64,000 bases of DNA from the NCBI RefSeq assembly GCF_000499845.2, contig NC_023750.2:29375652-29439651 (forward strand), in the 5' to 3' direction. Position numbers and translations under genes: made by a program. Origin of the DNA: Phaseolus vulgaris. Lineage: Eukaryota; Streptophyta; Magnoliopsida; Fabales; Fabaceae. Shown one piece after another: positions 9,786 through 20,085 of the stretch; the first letter of the stretch is position 1; each line of letters opens with the position of its first letter. The notes beneath the pieces were generated by a model. It ran no database searches. It worked only from the letters and a program-made list of their open reading frames with translations, and had not been told where the DNA came from.

Positions 9786-12391
9786 TTAGTCTTCAGCGGG
9801 AACGACCTTTCCATCTACTACTTCGTTGTTCAACGACACCATGCTGAGGTCGAGATCGGGGAATAGGCATGCGAATTGTTCCCGAGCGGCTTCGAATCCA
9901 GCAGCCAGAATCTGAGCAGAATTTAGCTTGAGTTCTTCAATTTGCCCTTGAAGTTCTTCAACCTGCTTCTTGAGCTCTTTGTTCTGTTGCTCCAGCTCTT
10001 CAACCTGCTTTCTGAGTTGTTCGTTGGTCTCTTGAGCATGGAGAAGGTCGTCAGTAACCTTCTTGGATTCCGTTTGAGCTTGGGCCAACTCAACAGCCAT
10101 CTTCCCTTTCTCCTTGTTTGCCTCGGCGAGATCAGCCATGGCGTCGTCCCTCGCTTTTTCTACTTGCCCAAGTAGCTTCTCGCGATCGATCGACCTTTGC
10201 TCCAGCTTTTGTACCTTAGCGGCGTCAGCTTGAATGTGAGCCTCCAGGTCAATCGCCTTGGCGCGGAGGGGTACGATTTTGCTTTCCAACTCGACTTTCT
10301 CTTGGGCAAGATCGTGGACTTTGCGGCGAAGGTCAGCAGCTTCCTTGCGCGCCAGCCTGAGCTCGGTATTCATGGCATCCTCCACTCGGGAGTGTTCGAT
10401 TTCTGCGAGCGTCAGGCTGAATGACATCTTCTCCACCTCGACCTTCATAGTGCTATTTTCAGTCCTGAGGTTGAAGAGATCGTCTTGAAGCCTCCTGGTG
10501 GAGCTCTCCACAGCCCTCGTTATGATTGATGGGATATCCTCTGCTATGGTTTTCAGTTTAGCAGTCAGAGGTTCCCACATCCTTGTGACCTCAAGGGAAA
10601 GGTTTGCTGCTTGGAGAGGCGCCAGGGGGGCTTGTTGAGGGTTCTCGCCGCCACCTTCCTTAGCAGGATCTTCAGTGTTTGCTTCCTGGCGTGGCGACGG
10701 GATCGGGGATTCGGTGATTAGAATCGGAGAGGTATGAGCAACCTCATCCCCGATTGGAACGTTTCCTGCAGCTGAAGTGTTTGAAGGGGGGCCCCCTCCT
10801 GCTGACACATGTGGCGTAGAGGCGCTTGGGGGGTCCTCCAAGAAATTTGGCTCTTGGGCCTCAGCTGCAGGTGGCGCGGTGGCCAGTGGAACTGCTTGGA
10901 CTGGAGAGGGAGGAGCCTGCGGCGTTGGCGATGATGGAGGAGGAGCAGGCGTCGACGGCGGTGTTGAAGTTGGAAGAGGGGGTGGAGCTGGTGGAGAAGT
11001 AGGTGCCACCCTCTTCCTTTTCGTAACGAGGCCATCCTCTGTGACCTCGTCATCTTCTTCCTCCTCCTCATGGACGATTTGAGGAGCTTTTCGCTTGGGT
11101 CTCTTAAGGACCAGTTTCTTGCGCTGGGTGGGTTCCTTGGGTGGTGATCGCCCATGAGCGATGGCCTTCTCGACCGCCGAGTTGGGCACCGTTTGGGAAC
11201 CGGTCGCCAACCCGTGGTTTCGGGCGAGCGCCTTTAATTCGGCGAGCATGTTTCTGCCCAACATGTTGTCTGCATGAAACGAAAATGCATGAGTTAGCTC
11301 AAAGAAGAAAAAGGTAAGTGTATAAGGTAATAAGCAGCAGAGCAGATATGTGCAGGAAAGGTAAAACCAAAGTCTTGTGCATATCGCACAAGACGCCCAG
11401 AAGCAGTATCAGAAGCAGAATCAAAGCAACAAGTTTGGATGTCCTAACCTATTTGGAATTCTAGCTGATCCTCAAAGAATTCGAAGGAGATCAAGGTGGT
11501 GGTCAGGAACGTTATATTGGCGTCCGCCACCCTCTTCCAGAAAAGACAGAGATCTCTGTCCAATGCTCCCATGCTATCAGGACTTCTGGGCCTCCTGAAG
11601 CAGCTCTTGGACTCCTTTTTCCCCTTGTCCACCCAGTACAAGGGGAAGCCATCGAGAAGGGAGGTGTCCTTGTCGTTTGCACGTACTTGGACGAATTTCC
11701 CCTTCCAGTCTTTGTACGATTGCTGGAAAATGGTAAAAATGGATCTCCCAGCAATCGCATTCAAGCTAACCCACAGGCGGTCTCCTGGGTGCTTGGCCTC
11801 GAAAAGGAACAAAAACACGTCCACTGACGCGGGCAAACCCAGGTGGTCGCATGTTATTTGGAAGGCTCGAACAAACGCCCAGCTGTTGGGGTGAAGCTGG
11901 GCGGTAGCAATGTTGAGCTCGGTTAGAAGCTCCCTCTCGAATCGGGTGAGAGGGAACCTGAGCTTGACCTTCTTGAAGTAAGTTGTATAGACAAGGCAGA
12001 AGGGCCCGTCGGCGCTTACTTTGTCATCGGCACACACTGGCAGAGCGGCGGGGCAAGGCAGCACCATCATCCTCTCGTCGTGCTCCTTGTGAAACGATTG
12101 ATGGACCTCGTCCCCCTTTGTCAGCCGCAAAACTGCTCCCGCAGTGTTCACCGACGAGGTCTCCTTCAGAAGGGTTGAGTTAGCCCAGGGGTATAGAGTT
12201 TTGAAGTCTGGCAGAGGGACGGGGGCTCCTCCAGCGTTAGATGGAGTCGCCTGGGCCACGACAGGTTGGGAAGGCGCAGGCCTCACAGCCTGCGAAGACG
12301 AAGCGCCACGGACTTGTGTTGAGTCGTGTGCTTGTGAAGGAAGGTTTCGTGCTGAAGGAGGTGGGTTCGGGGTAATCTTTGTGCGAGTCAT
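9786..12391 (-). CDS. Antisense spliced gene of the Tat element, 'putative gypsy type transposon' domain plus coiled coil
   Basis: Two exons on the minus strand, 12391-11449 and 11269-9786, join through a GT-AG intron of 179 bp (donor ATAG/GTTAGG, acceptor GCAG/ACAAC). The lengths sum to 2427 nt, or 808 codons with no stop. I chose the ATG at 12391 (MTRTKITPN) because a Ser/Pro-rich start follows; an in-frame extension to 12508 is possible. Exon 1 matches the plant 'putative gypsy type transposon' family (segments FPLTRFERELLTEL, FLFEAKHPGDRLWVSLNA). Exon 2 has a basic patch (KRPKRKAP), a long Pro/Ala tract and ~200 residues of coiled coil. Antisense ORFs 3' of pol are known in Tat elements. 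The function is unknown; nuclear or nucleoprotein binding is a guess. Confidence 0.8.
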
Positions 12392-12971
12392 GATAGCAGC
12401 TGCAAAGGAAGAAGAAAGGAAAAATGGCCAGGGGGTTACAGGGGCTGACTCGATCATAGAAGGAAGGAGAAGAACGAACGAATGAAGGTTCGTTGCGACG
12501 ATTGACAAAGCCCTAAGTTACGCAGAATGAGAAATGGAAAGAACAACCCACAGCGTATGCACCAGGCAGTTACAGGATGATGCAAATCGGTGAAAATGCA
12601 AGGAAACCCAGCAGATGAAGGAAAGTAGTTACCTTTCGATGATCAGGAAGACGGTGAAGGAAGATGATGATCTAGAGTGTTGAAGAGCGTCGAGAGTTTT
12701 CGCAGAGGGAAGTGAGAGCGTTTGCAAGCACGAAGAAAGTGATGGAACAGTGGAGCGTAATGGGTTTAAGGGTTTTCGAAATGTTTTAGGAAGCGCTAAC
12801 GGCAGATGAAGAGAGCCGTTGATGAAGCCACGTGTCGAACGATGAGTGAAGGGTTTGGTGGAGCGTTAGAGCAGCAGAAAGTACAATCGCTTGGAATTCC
12901 GCGTCAGTGCCACGTAGATCGGTGTTAACAAAGGCTCTTTCAGTCTTTTCGCTAGACAAGTCTTCGCTTAA
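12392..12971. other. Non-coding segment between antisense gene and LTR
   Basis: No ORF of note. It must hold the antisense gene's promoter. A CACGTGTC motif lies near 12830; I see no convincing TATA box on the minus strand. Confidence 0.4.
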
Positions 12972-12983
12972 GACTGGGGGGCT
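12972..12983 (+). other. Polypurine tract of the Tat element
   Basis: GACTGGGGGGCT lies immediately before the LTR start TGTGTACCGCC. Confidence 0.65.
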
Positions 12984-13782
12984 TGTGTACCGCCCTGGTG
13001 GTCGGGTGTGATGACGTGGCATCCTGCCACAGTGTAGGCGTGTTGACAAGGCGCCAGGTTGGCAGAAAGGAAGGAAGTCGGGGGGCACGTGTAGTCGCCA
13101 GTTGTTAAGTTGGCGTGTTCCGATTTCCAGCTTACCAGGATAGGCGATCGCCAGGTTAAAGATCAAGTCGCCAGATGTAGATTCAGGCGACCTAGGCGTT
13201 GGAGATCGCCAGAGCAAGCACATCGCCGAAGATGAAGGAGAAGTAGTAGGTTATGAAGGCGGCCGGCGAGACCACAGGGAAGGTGTATGAAAGTCCCTAA
13301 CTCGCCAGTTCCAGTAGAGATCGCACTCCTAAGTTAGCTATGCACTGGGCAGTACCATGCATAAGTAACTTAGCCAAAATGAGAGTAGAAGCAGCGCCAA
13401 GTCAGGGAGCCTCCAGATGATGGCACGTGTACAGTTGGATACGAGCCACGTGTCCAAGTCTGTAACTGCCAGGAGAGAGAAAGCCACCAGGTATATAAGA
13501 GCTCTTAACAAACTTTCTGAGGTACGCACGTTCAGTTCATACACTTTACGCTTGCGAGCGACAGAGCTGATTGTGAGAGAGGATTTGCACGGTTCTTGTT
13601 CTTAGTATTTGGTGATACCGCCACTGACTTGAGCGTCGGAGTGCGATCGGCCGCAGCGGCGCCGTGTTGTTTCTTTGCAGGTTCTTGAAGCAGATCCCGG
13701 AAAGGAACGGAGGTGAGAAGCGGTGCGCACGTCGATCCCTTGACGAGGCATTCTCCAGCGTTCCGGTCAACAGGCAGGATCA
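12984..13782 (+). repeat. Complete 3' LTR of the Tat element (799 bp)
   Basis: It starts TGTGTACC after the polypurine tract and ends AACAGGCAGGATCA next to the CTAAG duplication. No second full LTR exists in this copy. The left terminus (3452-3465) is just the reverse complement of its last 14 bp. Confidence 0.85.
13424..13499 (+). promoter_or_regulatory. LTR core promoter: two G-boxes and a TATA box
   Basis: CACGTG occurs at 13424-13429 and 13447-13452, and TATATAAG at 13492-13499. ACGTG cores are the classical target of plant bZIP factors (ABA/stress response). The arrangement is seen in the sequence; stress control is inferred. Confidence 0.55.
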
Positions 13783-13787
13783 CTAAG
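13783..13787. other. Target-site duplication CTAAG, right copy
   Basis: Matches 3447-3451. Confidence 0.85.
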
Positions 13788-14364
13788 AGTGTGTGATTGA
13801 TCAAAGTTGTGGAATAGGATTCTGCTTGTATTGATTTCAGACTATCTTCTGTAACAAGTGTAATCCTTGTACTCTCTGTAAAGACAAGTTTCGTTTCTGT
13901 GTTTGCTAAGGTTGGCTGTGTGTTCTTGAGGGGATCAAGATCAACAATCTTGGTGTAAGTGTGTTGACCAAGGAGAGTGTGTTTCTTGAGGTGTTCAAGG
14001 TCATTCTCTTGGTTGTTGTGTAAGTGATCAAGGTGTGGTTGCTTAGTGGATTTCCTCAGGGTTCTGAGAAGACTGGATGTAGCTCTGGGTTTGGAGTGAA
14101 CCAGTATAAACAACTGTGTACAATCTCTCTATCTCTAACTCTTTAAATTCAGTTTTATTTTGTTGTTTGTTGGTATAAACAACCGATTGTTTCTGCGAAA
14201 CAACCGATTGTTTTTCTGGTACTGGAGCTTTTGCTTGCTGTTTTGGCGAACTGAATTTCTGAATCAATTGTTTCCTGAGATAAATTCATTCTTGTTTTAA
14301 AAGTTTACGAAAATTCTCTTTAAACAATTCACCCCCCTCTAGTTTAAAGCCATCTATTCTAACA
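13788..14364 (+). repeat. 3' LTR of copia-like element, 3' half
   Basis: Continues the LTR interrupted at 3451 and ends in ...TCTATTCTAACA at 14364, after the C-rich AATTCACCCCCCTCTAG block typical of these LTRs. The segment ACTGGATGTA...GTGAACCAGTATAAA (about 14071-14109) is shared in diverged form with the solo LTR at 17855-19512. Directly beyond lies gypsy integrase coding sequence, so this is the outer edge of the copia insertion. Confidence 0.85.
14177..14213 (+). repeat. 21-bp-phased doublet, copy 6 (in LTR)
   Basis: AAACAACCGATTGTTT at 14177-14192 and 14198-14213, separated by CTGCG. Confidence 0.8.
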
Positions 14365-14535
14365 ATGAGGAAAGCCCACCTATACCAATTAGAGAACAAG
14401 TTGTCTCCCAAGTGGACTGGTCCCTTCAGGGTGATAGAGGCCCTTGGGAATGGAGCATACAAACTCGAGACTTTAGAAGGTGGAGCGATCCCTCGCATGT
14501 GGAACGCGGCCAACCTTAAGTTTTATTCCAGTTGA
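14365..14535 (+). pseudogene. Integrase C-terminal end of a second Tat element (insertion target of the copia element)
   Basis: The plus frame reads MRKAHLYQLENKLSPKWTGP and on to a TGA at 14533-14535. It is colinear with the end of the other integrase at 8161-8332, with about ten residue changes. The start coincides with the copia LTR edge, so the copia element inserted within this integrase gene. The rest of the gene lies outside the window. Confidence 0.85.
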
Positions 14536-15245
14536 GTTATTGCATTGTACACAGTTTTAGGGGACACTTTTTTTTCCCTTCAAGGGCTTTTTTAACGAGG
14601 TCACCCAATAAAATTTTAGTGATTCAGTTAATGATTTTTCAAGTATTTTGTAGATGAACGCCTCTCTCTTGAGTGAGAACGCCAAGGTTGAACAGTATGG
14701 TTCGCTAGTTAAAATCCTCCCTTACCTTAAGAGGCAAGGACGAGGTCAATTACGAACCTTTCACTCGGGTTGGAAGTCTCAAGATTGGGATAGGATGGTT
14801 CGTAGAGAACGCCTTCCTCTTGAGTGAGAACGCCAAGGTTGAACAATATGGTTCGCCAATTAAAATCCTCCTTTGCCCGAAGAGGTGAGGACGAGGTCAG
14901 TTACGAAACTTTCATTTGGTTGGAAGTCTCAAGATTGGGATAGGATGGTTAGCAGAGAACGCCTCCCTCTTGAGTGAGAACGCCAAGGTCGAACAGCATG
15001 GTTCAACATTTAAATCCTCTCCCGCCCTCATGGTGAAAGGTCGAGGTCAGAAAGGTGAACCTCTTCCTTGTTTGTAAGGCAAGGTCGAGAACATCATGGT
15101 TGACCAGTATCACCAGTAAGACATCTCCTTTGTCCTAAGAGGCAAGGACAAGATCAGCAGGAAGACCTTTCCCTTATCTTGCAAGACAAAGGTAAAAAAC
15201 AGCAAGCAAGAGTTTTCCTTATCTTCGTGCGACAAAGACAAGGAT
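14536..15245 (+). repeat. 3' region of the second Tat element with its own tandem repeats
   Basis: After the integrase stop comes the conserved AACGAGGTCACCCAATAAA stretch. An array follows whose unit GAACGCC(T)CTC...GATTGGGATAGGATGGTT repeats from 14656, 14817 and 14957 (periods 161 and 140), with decaying units to about 15240. Its sequence differs from the array at 8597-9190, although the element families are related. Confidence 0.75.
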
Positions 15246-16199
15246 AACTGAGCGGATCAGACCCATTAAATAAGGATAATTGGATTTTTGGGGGACGGGG
15301 TAGGGTAGGGACTAGGGTAGGTGGAGTAATGAGAGGGGGAACAATAGACATTGTTGTGGCAAAGACGGATGAGACAGTCTGAGAAATTAGGGGTGGGGGT
15401 GGTATAAATGTTAAGATGGTATGGAGGGTGTGAGTGATGACCTCTTGTTTGGAGTCTCAATCTTTTTTACAAGATTCTAGAGTGTGATGTAAGGTATTAT
15501 AATGGGTTTCATGATGATCATGGGTTTGTTGGATTTGGGTTTGGAAGTGGGCTAGTTTGTCCAAAATTGTCTGGAGGGTTTCTTCTAAATCTTTGTTTGG
15601 TTTAGGAGGCATGGAGGTAGGCTCAATGAAAGCACCAAATTGATACAAGGATTAAATAGGGATGGAGAAGAACACCAAAAACAAAGGAAAAAAAAGGACT
15701 GGAAAAGAGACAACAAATAGAATAAAAACAACGTTTAAGATAAAAAAGATAAGGCAAGAGCCAAGATGATATGATTCCAATAGCACAATATGAATGATTC
15801 TTGACATTCTTAGGAATCATCTTGAGTTGGATATGAGATAGGCACTTTAAGATAGAATTGGATCAAGGTTCTATGTTCAAGAACTCACCAAGACTAGTAC
15901 CAAAACCCAAACTCATATGGAAGTTCCATGTATTGTCAAATTGAACTGAACGAATTGATTGAAAAGGCAAAGGCACCGAACAAAAATGTATAAGAACAGA
16001 ATTGCACCGAACAATTAAGCTAGAAATGAAGAAGAAACAAAGATGAATCGGTAGAAATGAAAGAAACCGAAGCAAAACACAAAGTATACTGAAAATGCCG
16101 AACTGAAAATTGCAAGAACTCAAACTAATACATGAACATAAAAAGAGAAGGAAGGAAGGAGAAGAGAAAGCTCATGAAGATGGAGGAATGGTTGGATGA
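15246..16199 (-). mobile_element. Possible Ty3/gypsy leader and gag start remnant
   Basis: On the minus strand, TTGGTGCTTTCATTGAGCC (about 15643-15625) precedes an ATG-led 63-codon frame (15648-15457 region) that begins MPPKPNKDLEETLQ, a layout like the leader and Gag start of some plant gypsy elements. The rest is low-complexity and broken. I cannot define LTRs or duplications. The assignment is tentative. Confidence 0.3.
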
Positions 16200-17835
16200 T
16201 GGCTAGGAGTGATGGACATTAACATTGCACTGATTGGAAAGTGGATTTGGCGGTTAGGTACACAAAAGTGGAACTTTGGAAAAAAGTAATAGAATCTAAG
16301 TATGAGGGGGGGGGGGGGGGTTGGAGAGAAATAAGAAACCCTCGTACGAAAAAGGACAAATCACTTTGGTGGAGGAATATCTAGAAAATAGGCAACAGGA
16401 AGAAATTGGGGGAGGGGGTATTTCGAAAACAATATCCAATGGAAAATTGGCAAAGGGAATGAAATAAGGTTTTGGGATGACAAATGTCTAGGTAACACAG
16501 CTCTAAAAGAAAGGTTCCCCAGGTTGTACACAACGTTGAACAATAAGGAAACGAAACTAGAGAATATGGGAAGGTGGTTAAATGATTGGTGAGTGTGGGA
16601 CTTGGAGTGGAAGCACAAAAGATTTGAATGGGAAAATGAACAAATAAATAGGTTAAAATAAGAACTTGACAAAATACAACTGGAAATAGAAAGCGAAGAT
16701 TGTTGGCAATGGATGGTAGATGAAACACTTACACAATGAAATAAGCTTATGAACGCTATTGTTGGAGAGGAAAGAGGACTTTATGAAATGTTTTGGAAGT
16801 TTAAAGCACTGCCATTGACACACTTGCTGGCTGGGTGAGCGCTAAAGAATAGAGTTGCAACCAAAAATAAGTTATATAGTCAGAGGGTACTCTTAGATAA
16901 GTTTTCGTGTGTGATGTGCAGTAAAGTAGAGAAATTCGTTAGCCACCTATTTCTAACATGTGAAATGACCTCAATAGTGTGAAATCTTTGCTATAGGTGG
17001 GTTGAGGAACACATAGTTCAACACAACGTTGTAAAAGTCACTTAAATCATTTTAGGCTATTAAGGTTGTCAGAAGTTGGGAACAATGCATGGCGTGTATG
17101 TGGATAGCAATTGTGGGAGAGATTTGGAAACAAAGAAATAATATCATTTTTAATAATAGTAGACCTTATCCAATTGAGATGTTCACTATGGCACAATTGA
17201 AATCATGGTCCTGGATTACCGGAAACGGAAAGGGAATACCATTTGAGTATGTCAGCTGGTGTATGGAACAATATAAAAAGAAACCCGGTGACACTTAAAT
17301 ATCACTTGATTGGGTTATACAATGAGATAGAATTGTGATAACTTTATTTGTTGTGTCTGTATATGGTAATATGATGATGAAATTATGTTAGGGAGAGGTA
17401 TTTGGTTTAATGTGTGCAGGTGGAAAACAACTGGTTGAACTAGCATGAGGAGGGAAGTGGTTACACAAGTGTCGGAAAACGAAAAGAAAGACAAGGAGGG
17501 ACACAACAACATAAAGCGCGGGGGAAGGCAGTCTTGACTAAATAAAGCTATATTATTTTGTAAAAGGTAGTACTATGATAGAGCATACTGAAATATTATT
17601 TGATAAACTGGGTAATGTGATGGTTAGTCTGTATTTTGGTGATATCGTATTATCTTATGCATTATATATGTTTGATAACACTATTAGGAAAAGAAACAAT
17701 GTGTTGGGGGAAATACCAAAAATAACTTTTGTAGGTGTTGTGGTATGGATAACAGGTGGTCTATAATAGGGTTGGGGTATCCCTGAATACTCCTATTTAT
17801 TAATTTTTTACTTCCTGATAAAACAAAAACGACGA
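16200..17835 (+). mobile_element. L1-type LINE remnant, 3' part of ORF2 and tail
   Basis: Broken frames on the plus strand read NIALIGKWIWRLGTQKW, then a zinc-binding zf-RVT-like region (segments ALKERFPRLY, CVMCSKVEKFVSHLFLTC) and finally CMWIAIVGEIWKQRNNIIF (17090-17146). The 3' UTR carries GGGTTGGGGTATCCCTGAAT, typical of plant LINE tails, and then an A-rich end. Several stops and frameshifts, including a 14-nt G run at 16307-16320, make it a pseudogene. The start is approximate. Confidence 0.75.
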
Positions 17836-17854
17836 TGAAGAATACATAGAGATT

Positions 17855-19512
17855 TGTTGAGTTTATGAGACTCTAACTTCAAGAGGAGGGGTGAAATGTA
17901 ATTAGGATAATTTTCACAAATGTAAACTTTAAGAAATTCTGACATTAATATAACAGATTTATTTGAAGAAAAACAAATTGAATTTCTCAACCAGAGTGAA
18001 ATTACAGAAAAATAACAGATAAAATTTGAAACAACAAATAACAGATAAAATTTGAAACAACAAATTCTAATTTCTTAGTGACTTTACATGAGCTGAAACA
18101 GTTTAAGCAATTACAGAATTTGAAGTTAATTTTTAAAAGTTTTAATTTGGATTTTCTAGAAGCTTCACAGTGTTTTAAAAGAAATAGTTTTAGAGAAAAA
18201 CAAGTTTCAAATCAGTTCAACAATATTTTTTTTATAAGAGGCTTGATTTTAAGTTGTTAACTGAAAAGCAAATCAACTTTTAAAAACCAATTTATACAAA
18301 CCAGTAAAGCACTTTTTCAAAATTTTATTTTAAAACCAAATTTGATATGATGAGATTTAAAACAGTTCCAAATCTAGGTTGTTTATTGATGACTTGATTA
18401 AATTCTTTTCAGAATCTTGAAAACAGAATATAGTTCAAACCAATACTGCAATAAAACAACAGGTTCAATTCTAAAACAACAGATTCAAATTATCACAGTT
18501 TTGTAGATTTTTCAGTTTTAGAGGCAGTGATTATGAGAGAAGAATAGCACACAAAGATTTATACCGGTTCACTCAATATTGAGTTACATCCAGTCTCATC
18601 TCACACTAAGATGGATTCCATTAATACACAATTAATCTTTTACAAAAGATTATAAGAAACCAGTTCTTGAACCCTCTAAGAACCAAAAGTACAAGCTGAA
18701 AAACACTATTTCAACAAATTCCTACTTCAAGAAACTCTATCAAGAAGCAAATGAATACACCTTTACAAGAAAAGAGTTCAGGGACAGAAAACACCTTGTA
18801 TGTAGACTAAGAGACTCAAACTAGATCTCCACAGTAGCAACACTTTGATGAAACTTCAAATCTCAAGCCAATGTGAAAACATTACTAGAACTTTCAAAAG
18901 TTTTTAAGAAAAACTTTCAAAAACAGAACTCACTTGAGAACCTCACAGAAAACTCTTGAAAACAGTAAGCAATATGTATTTCAAGGGATGATTTGAAGTG
19001 TGATACAACTATCCTTTTTATAGGAATCACATCATAACAGCTCTCCCAAAACAGTTTTAAAAACTGTTACAAAACAATTGATTATAAGTTTAAAAAACAG
19101 ATTGTATTTTGAAACTACACTTGATGGAAAGATAACTAACCTTTGAGTAGTTAAATGGGAACAAAACTGAATTTTGGAGACAAAACAAATTTTTGAAAAA
19201 TCAAAACAGTTTTGGTGTAGTAAGATTAAATTAGTTGTTTTACCAAACAACGGATTAAAATTTTGTGCAGTGAAACCTGTTTGGAAAAACTTGAACAAAA
19301 TTTTAAAACATCTTTTAAAAGACCCTTGTGCTTGAGATCATTACCATGGCTATGAGATATGAGGTTGATTCAAAATGCAAAAACACTTTAACAACTTTAT
19401 CCTAACTAAGACAATAAAACACACACTCCATATATCTTCAAGCTTATTTTCTTCATCACACACTTCTTCATCAAGTGTAAAGGTTGAGTAGAATCTTCAA
19501 AGATCCTCAACA
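17855..19512 (-). repeat. Solo LTR of a SIRE/copia-like element (1658 bp)
   Basis: It is bounded by TGTTGAG...CTCAACA and flanked on both sides by AGATT (17850-17854 and 19513-19517). On the minus strand it ends with the C-rich AATTACATTTCACCCCTCC block and carries ACTGGATGTAACTC...GTGAACCGGTATAAA, both paralleling the LTR at 2878-14364. No internal domain remains, so this is the product of LTR-LTR recombination. A 26-bp direct duplication (ACAGATAAAATTTGAAAC...) is at about 18016-18067. Confidence 0.85.
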
Positions 19513-19517
19513 AGATT

Positions 19518-20085
19518 ATCAATTATTAGTAAGTTAATTTTTATATTATGGAATAAATAAGGAAAATTATGTGATAAAATTGACTAAAAAATAGGAAGGT
19601 GATTTTTCAAGATATGGATAACCACTTTTTTTATATAAGGAGTTATATATATTGTGTAACTTGTTCAAGATACAACAAAAACTTCTTAAATAATATGTCA
19701 AGGATTTAGGATTTAGGGTTTAGCAAAATTAGCAAATGCTTATAAAAAAAATTAGCAAGTACAACATAGTAAAATCTATTCTAAGAGAAGAAAATAGAAG
19801 CCAATGAATGAAGATGTGTGTTTTCAAAATAAGGTAAACACATTTTTATAAGAAAAGGAAACTTAAGCTATGGTATGGATACATACTTCTCCAATGAAGG
19901 TGTTACCTTTATTCCAAAACTTTTCTTAGAGGGTTATGTTAAATCAGATTACAACAAAGGAAAAACTTGAAAAATAAGGGAATAATGTTAGATAATGCCT
20001 CTAGTCCAATATATGAAACATGTGTAGTAGGTGGATAGGAATAAGTATAGTTATGCATAACCAACCAAAGCAAAACTTCTAACAA
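19518..20085. other. Intergenic, with a diverged dispersed repeat
   Basis: No gene is seen. The segment 19666-19875 (AGAGAAGAAAATAGAAG core) is a diverged copy of 37180-37325 in the same orientation; the family is unknown. Confidence 0.5.

Larger units (their letters stand above)
3452..13782 (+). mobile_element. Rearranged Ty3/gypsy Tat-lineage retrotransposon (10.3 kb), internally inverted
   Basis: It is bounded by TGATCC...GGATCA and by CTAAG duplications, so it integrated as one unit into the copia LTR. From left to right it has 14 bp of reversed LTR end, a minus-strand block from RNase H back to gag (3460-6323), then a plus-strand block running from RNase H through integrase (6324-8332), a tandem-repeat 3' region, a spliced antisense gene (9786-12391), a polypurine tract and one full LTR (12984-13782). 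The 5' LTR, primer-binding site and most of gag are missing. A second, archaeal-type RNase H before integrase plus an antisense ORF indicates the Tat lineage (Retand/Ogre relatives). It is clearly richer in G+C than its surroundings. Confidence 0.85.

Noticed and set aside
13532..14113. 193-codon minus-strand frame
   Set aside because: It spans the junction of two LTRs and their duplication and matches no protein.
16307..16320. 14-nt G run as a functional G-quadruplex site
   Set aside because: A single homopolymer within a dead LINE; more likely mutation or sequencing slippage.
19700..19730. Telomere-like GGATTTAGGATTTAGGGTTTAG
   Set aside because: Only about three degenerate units, which AT-rich DNA can give by chance.
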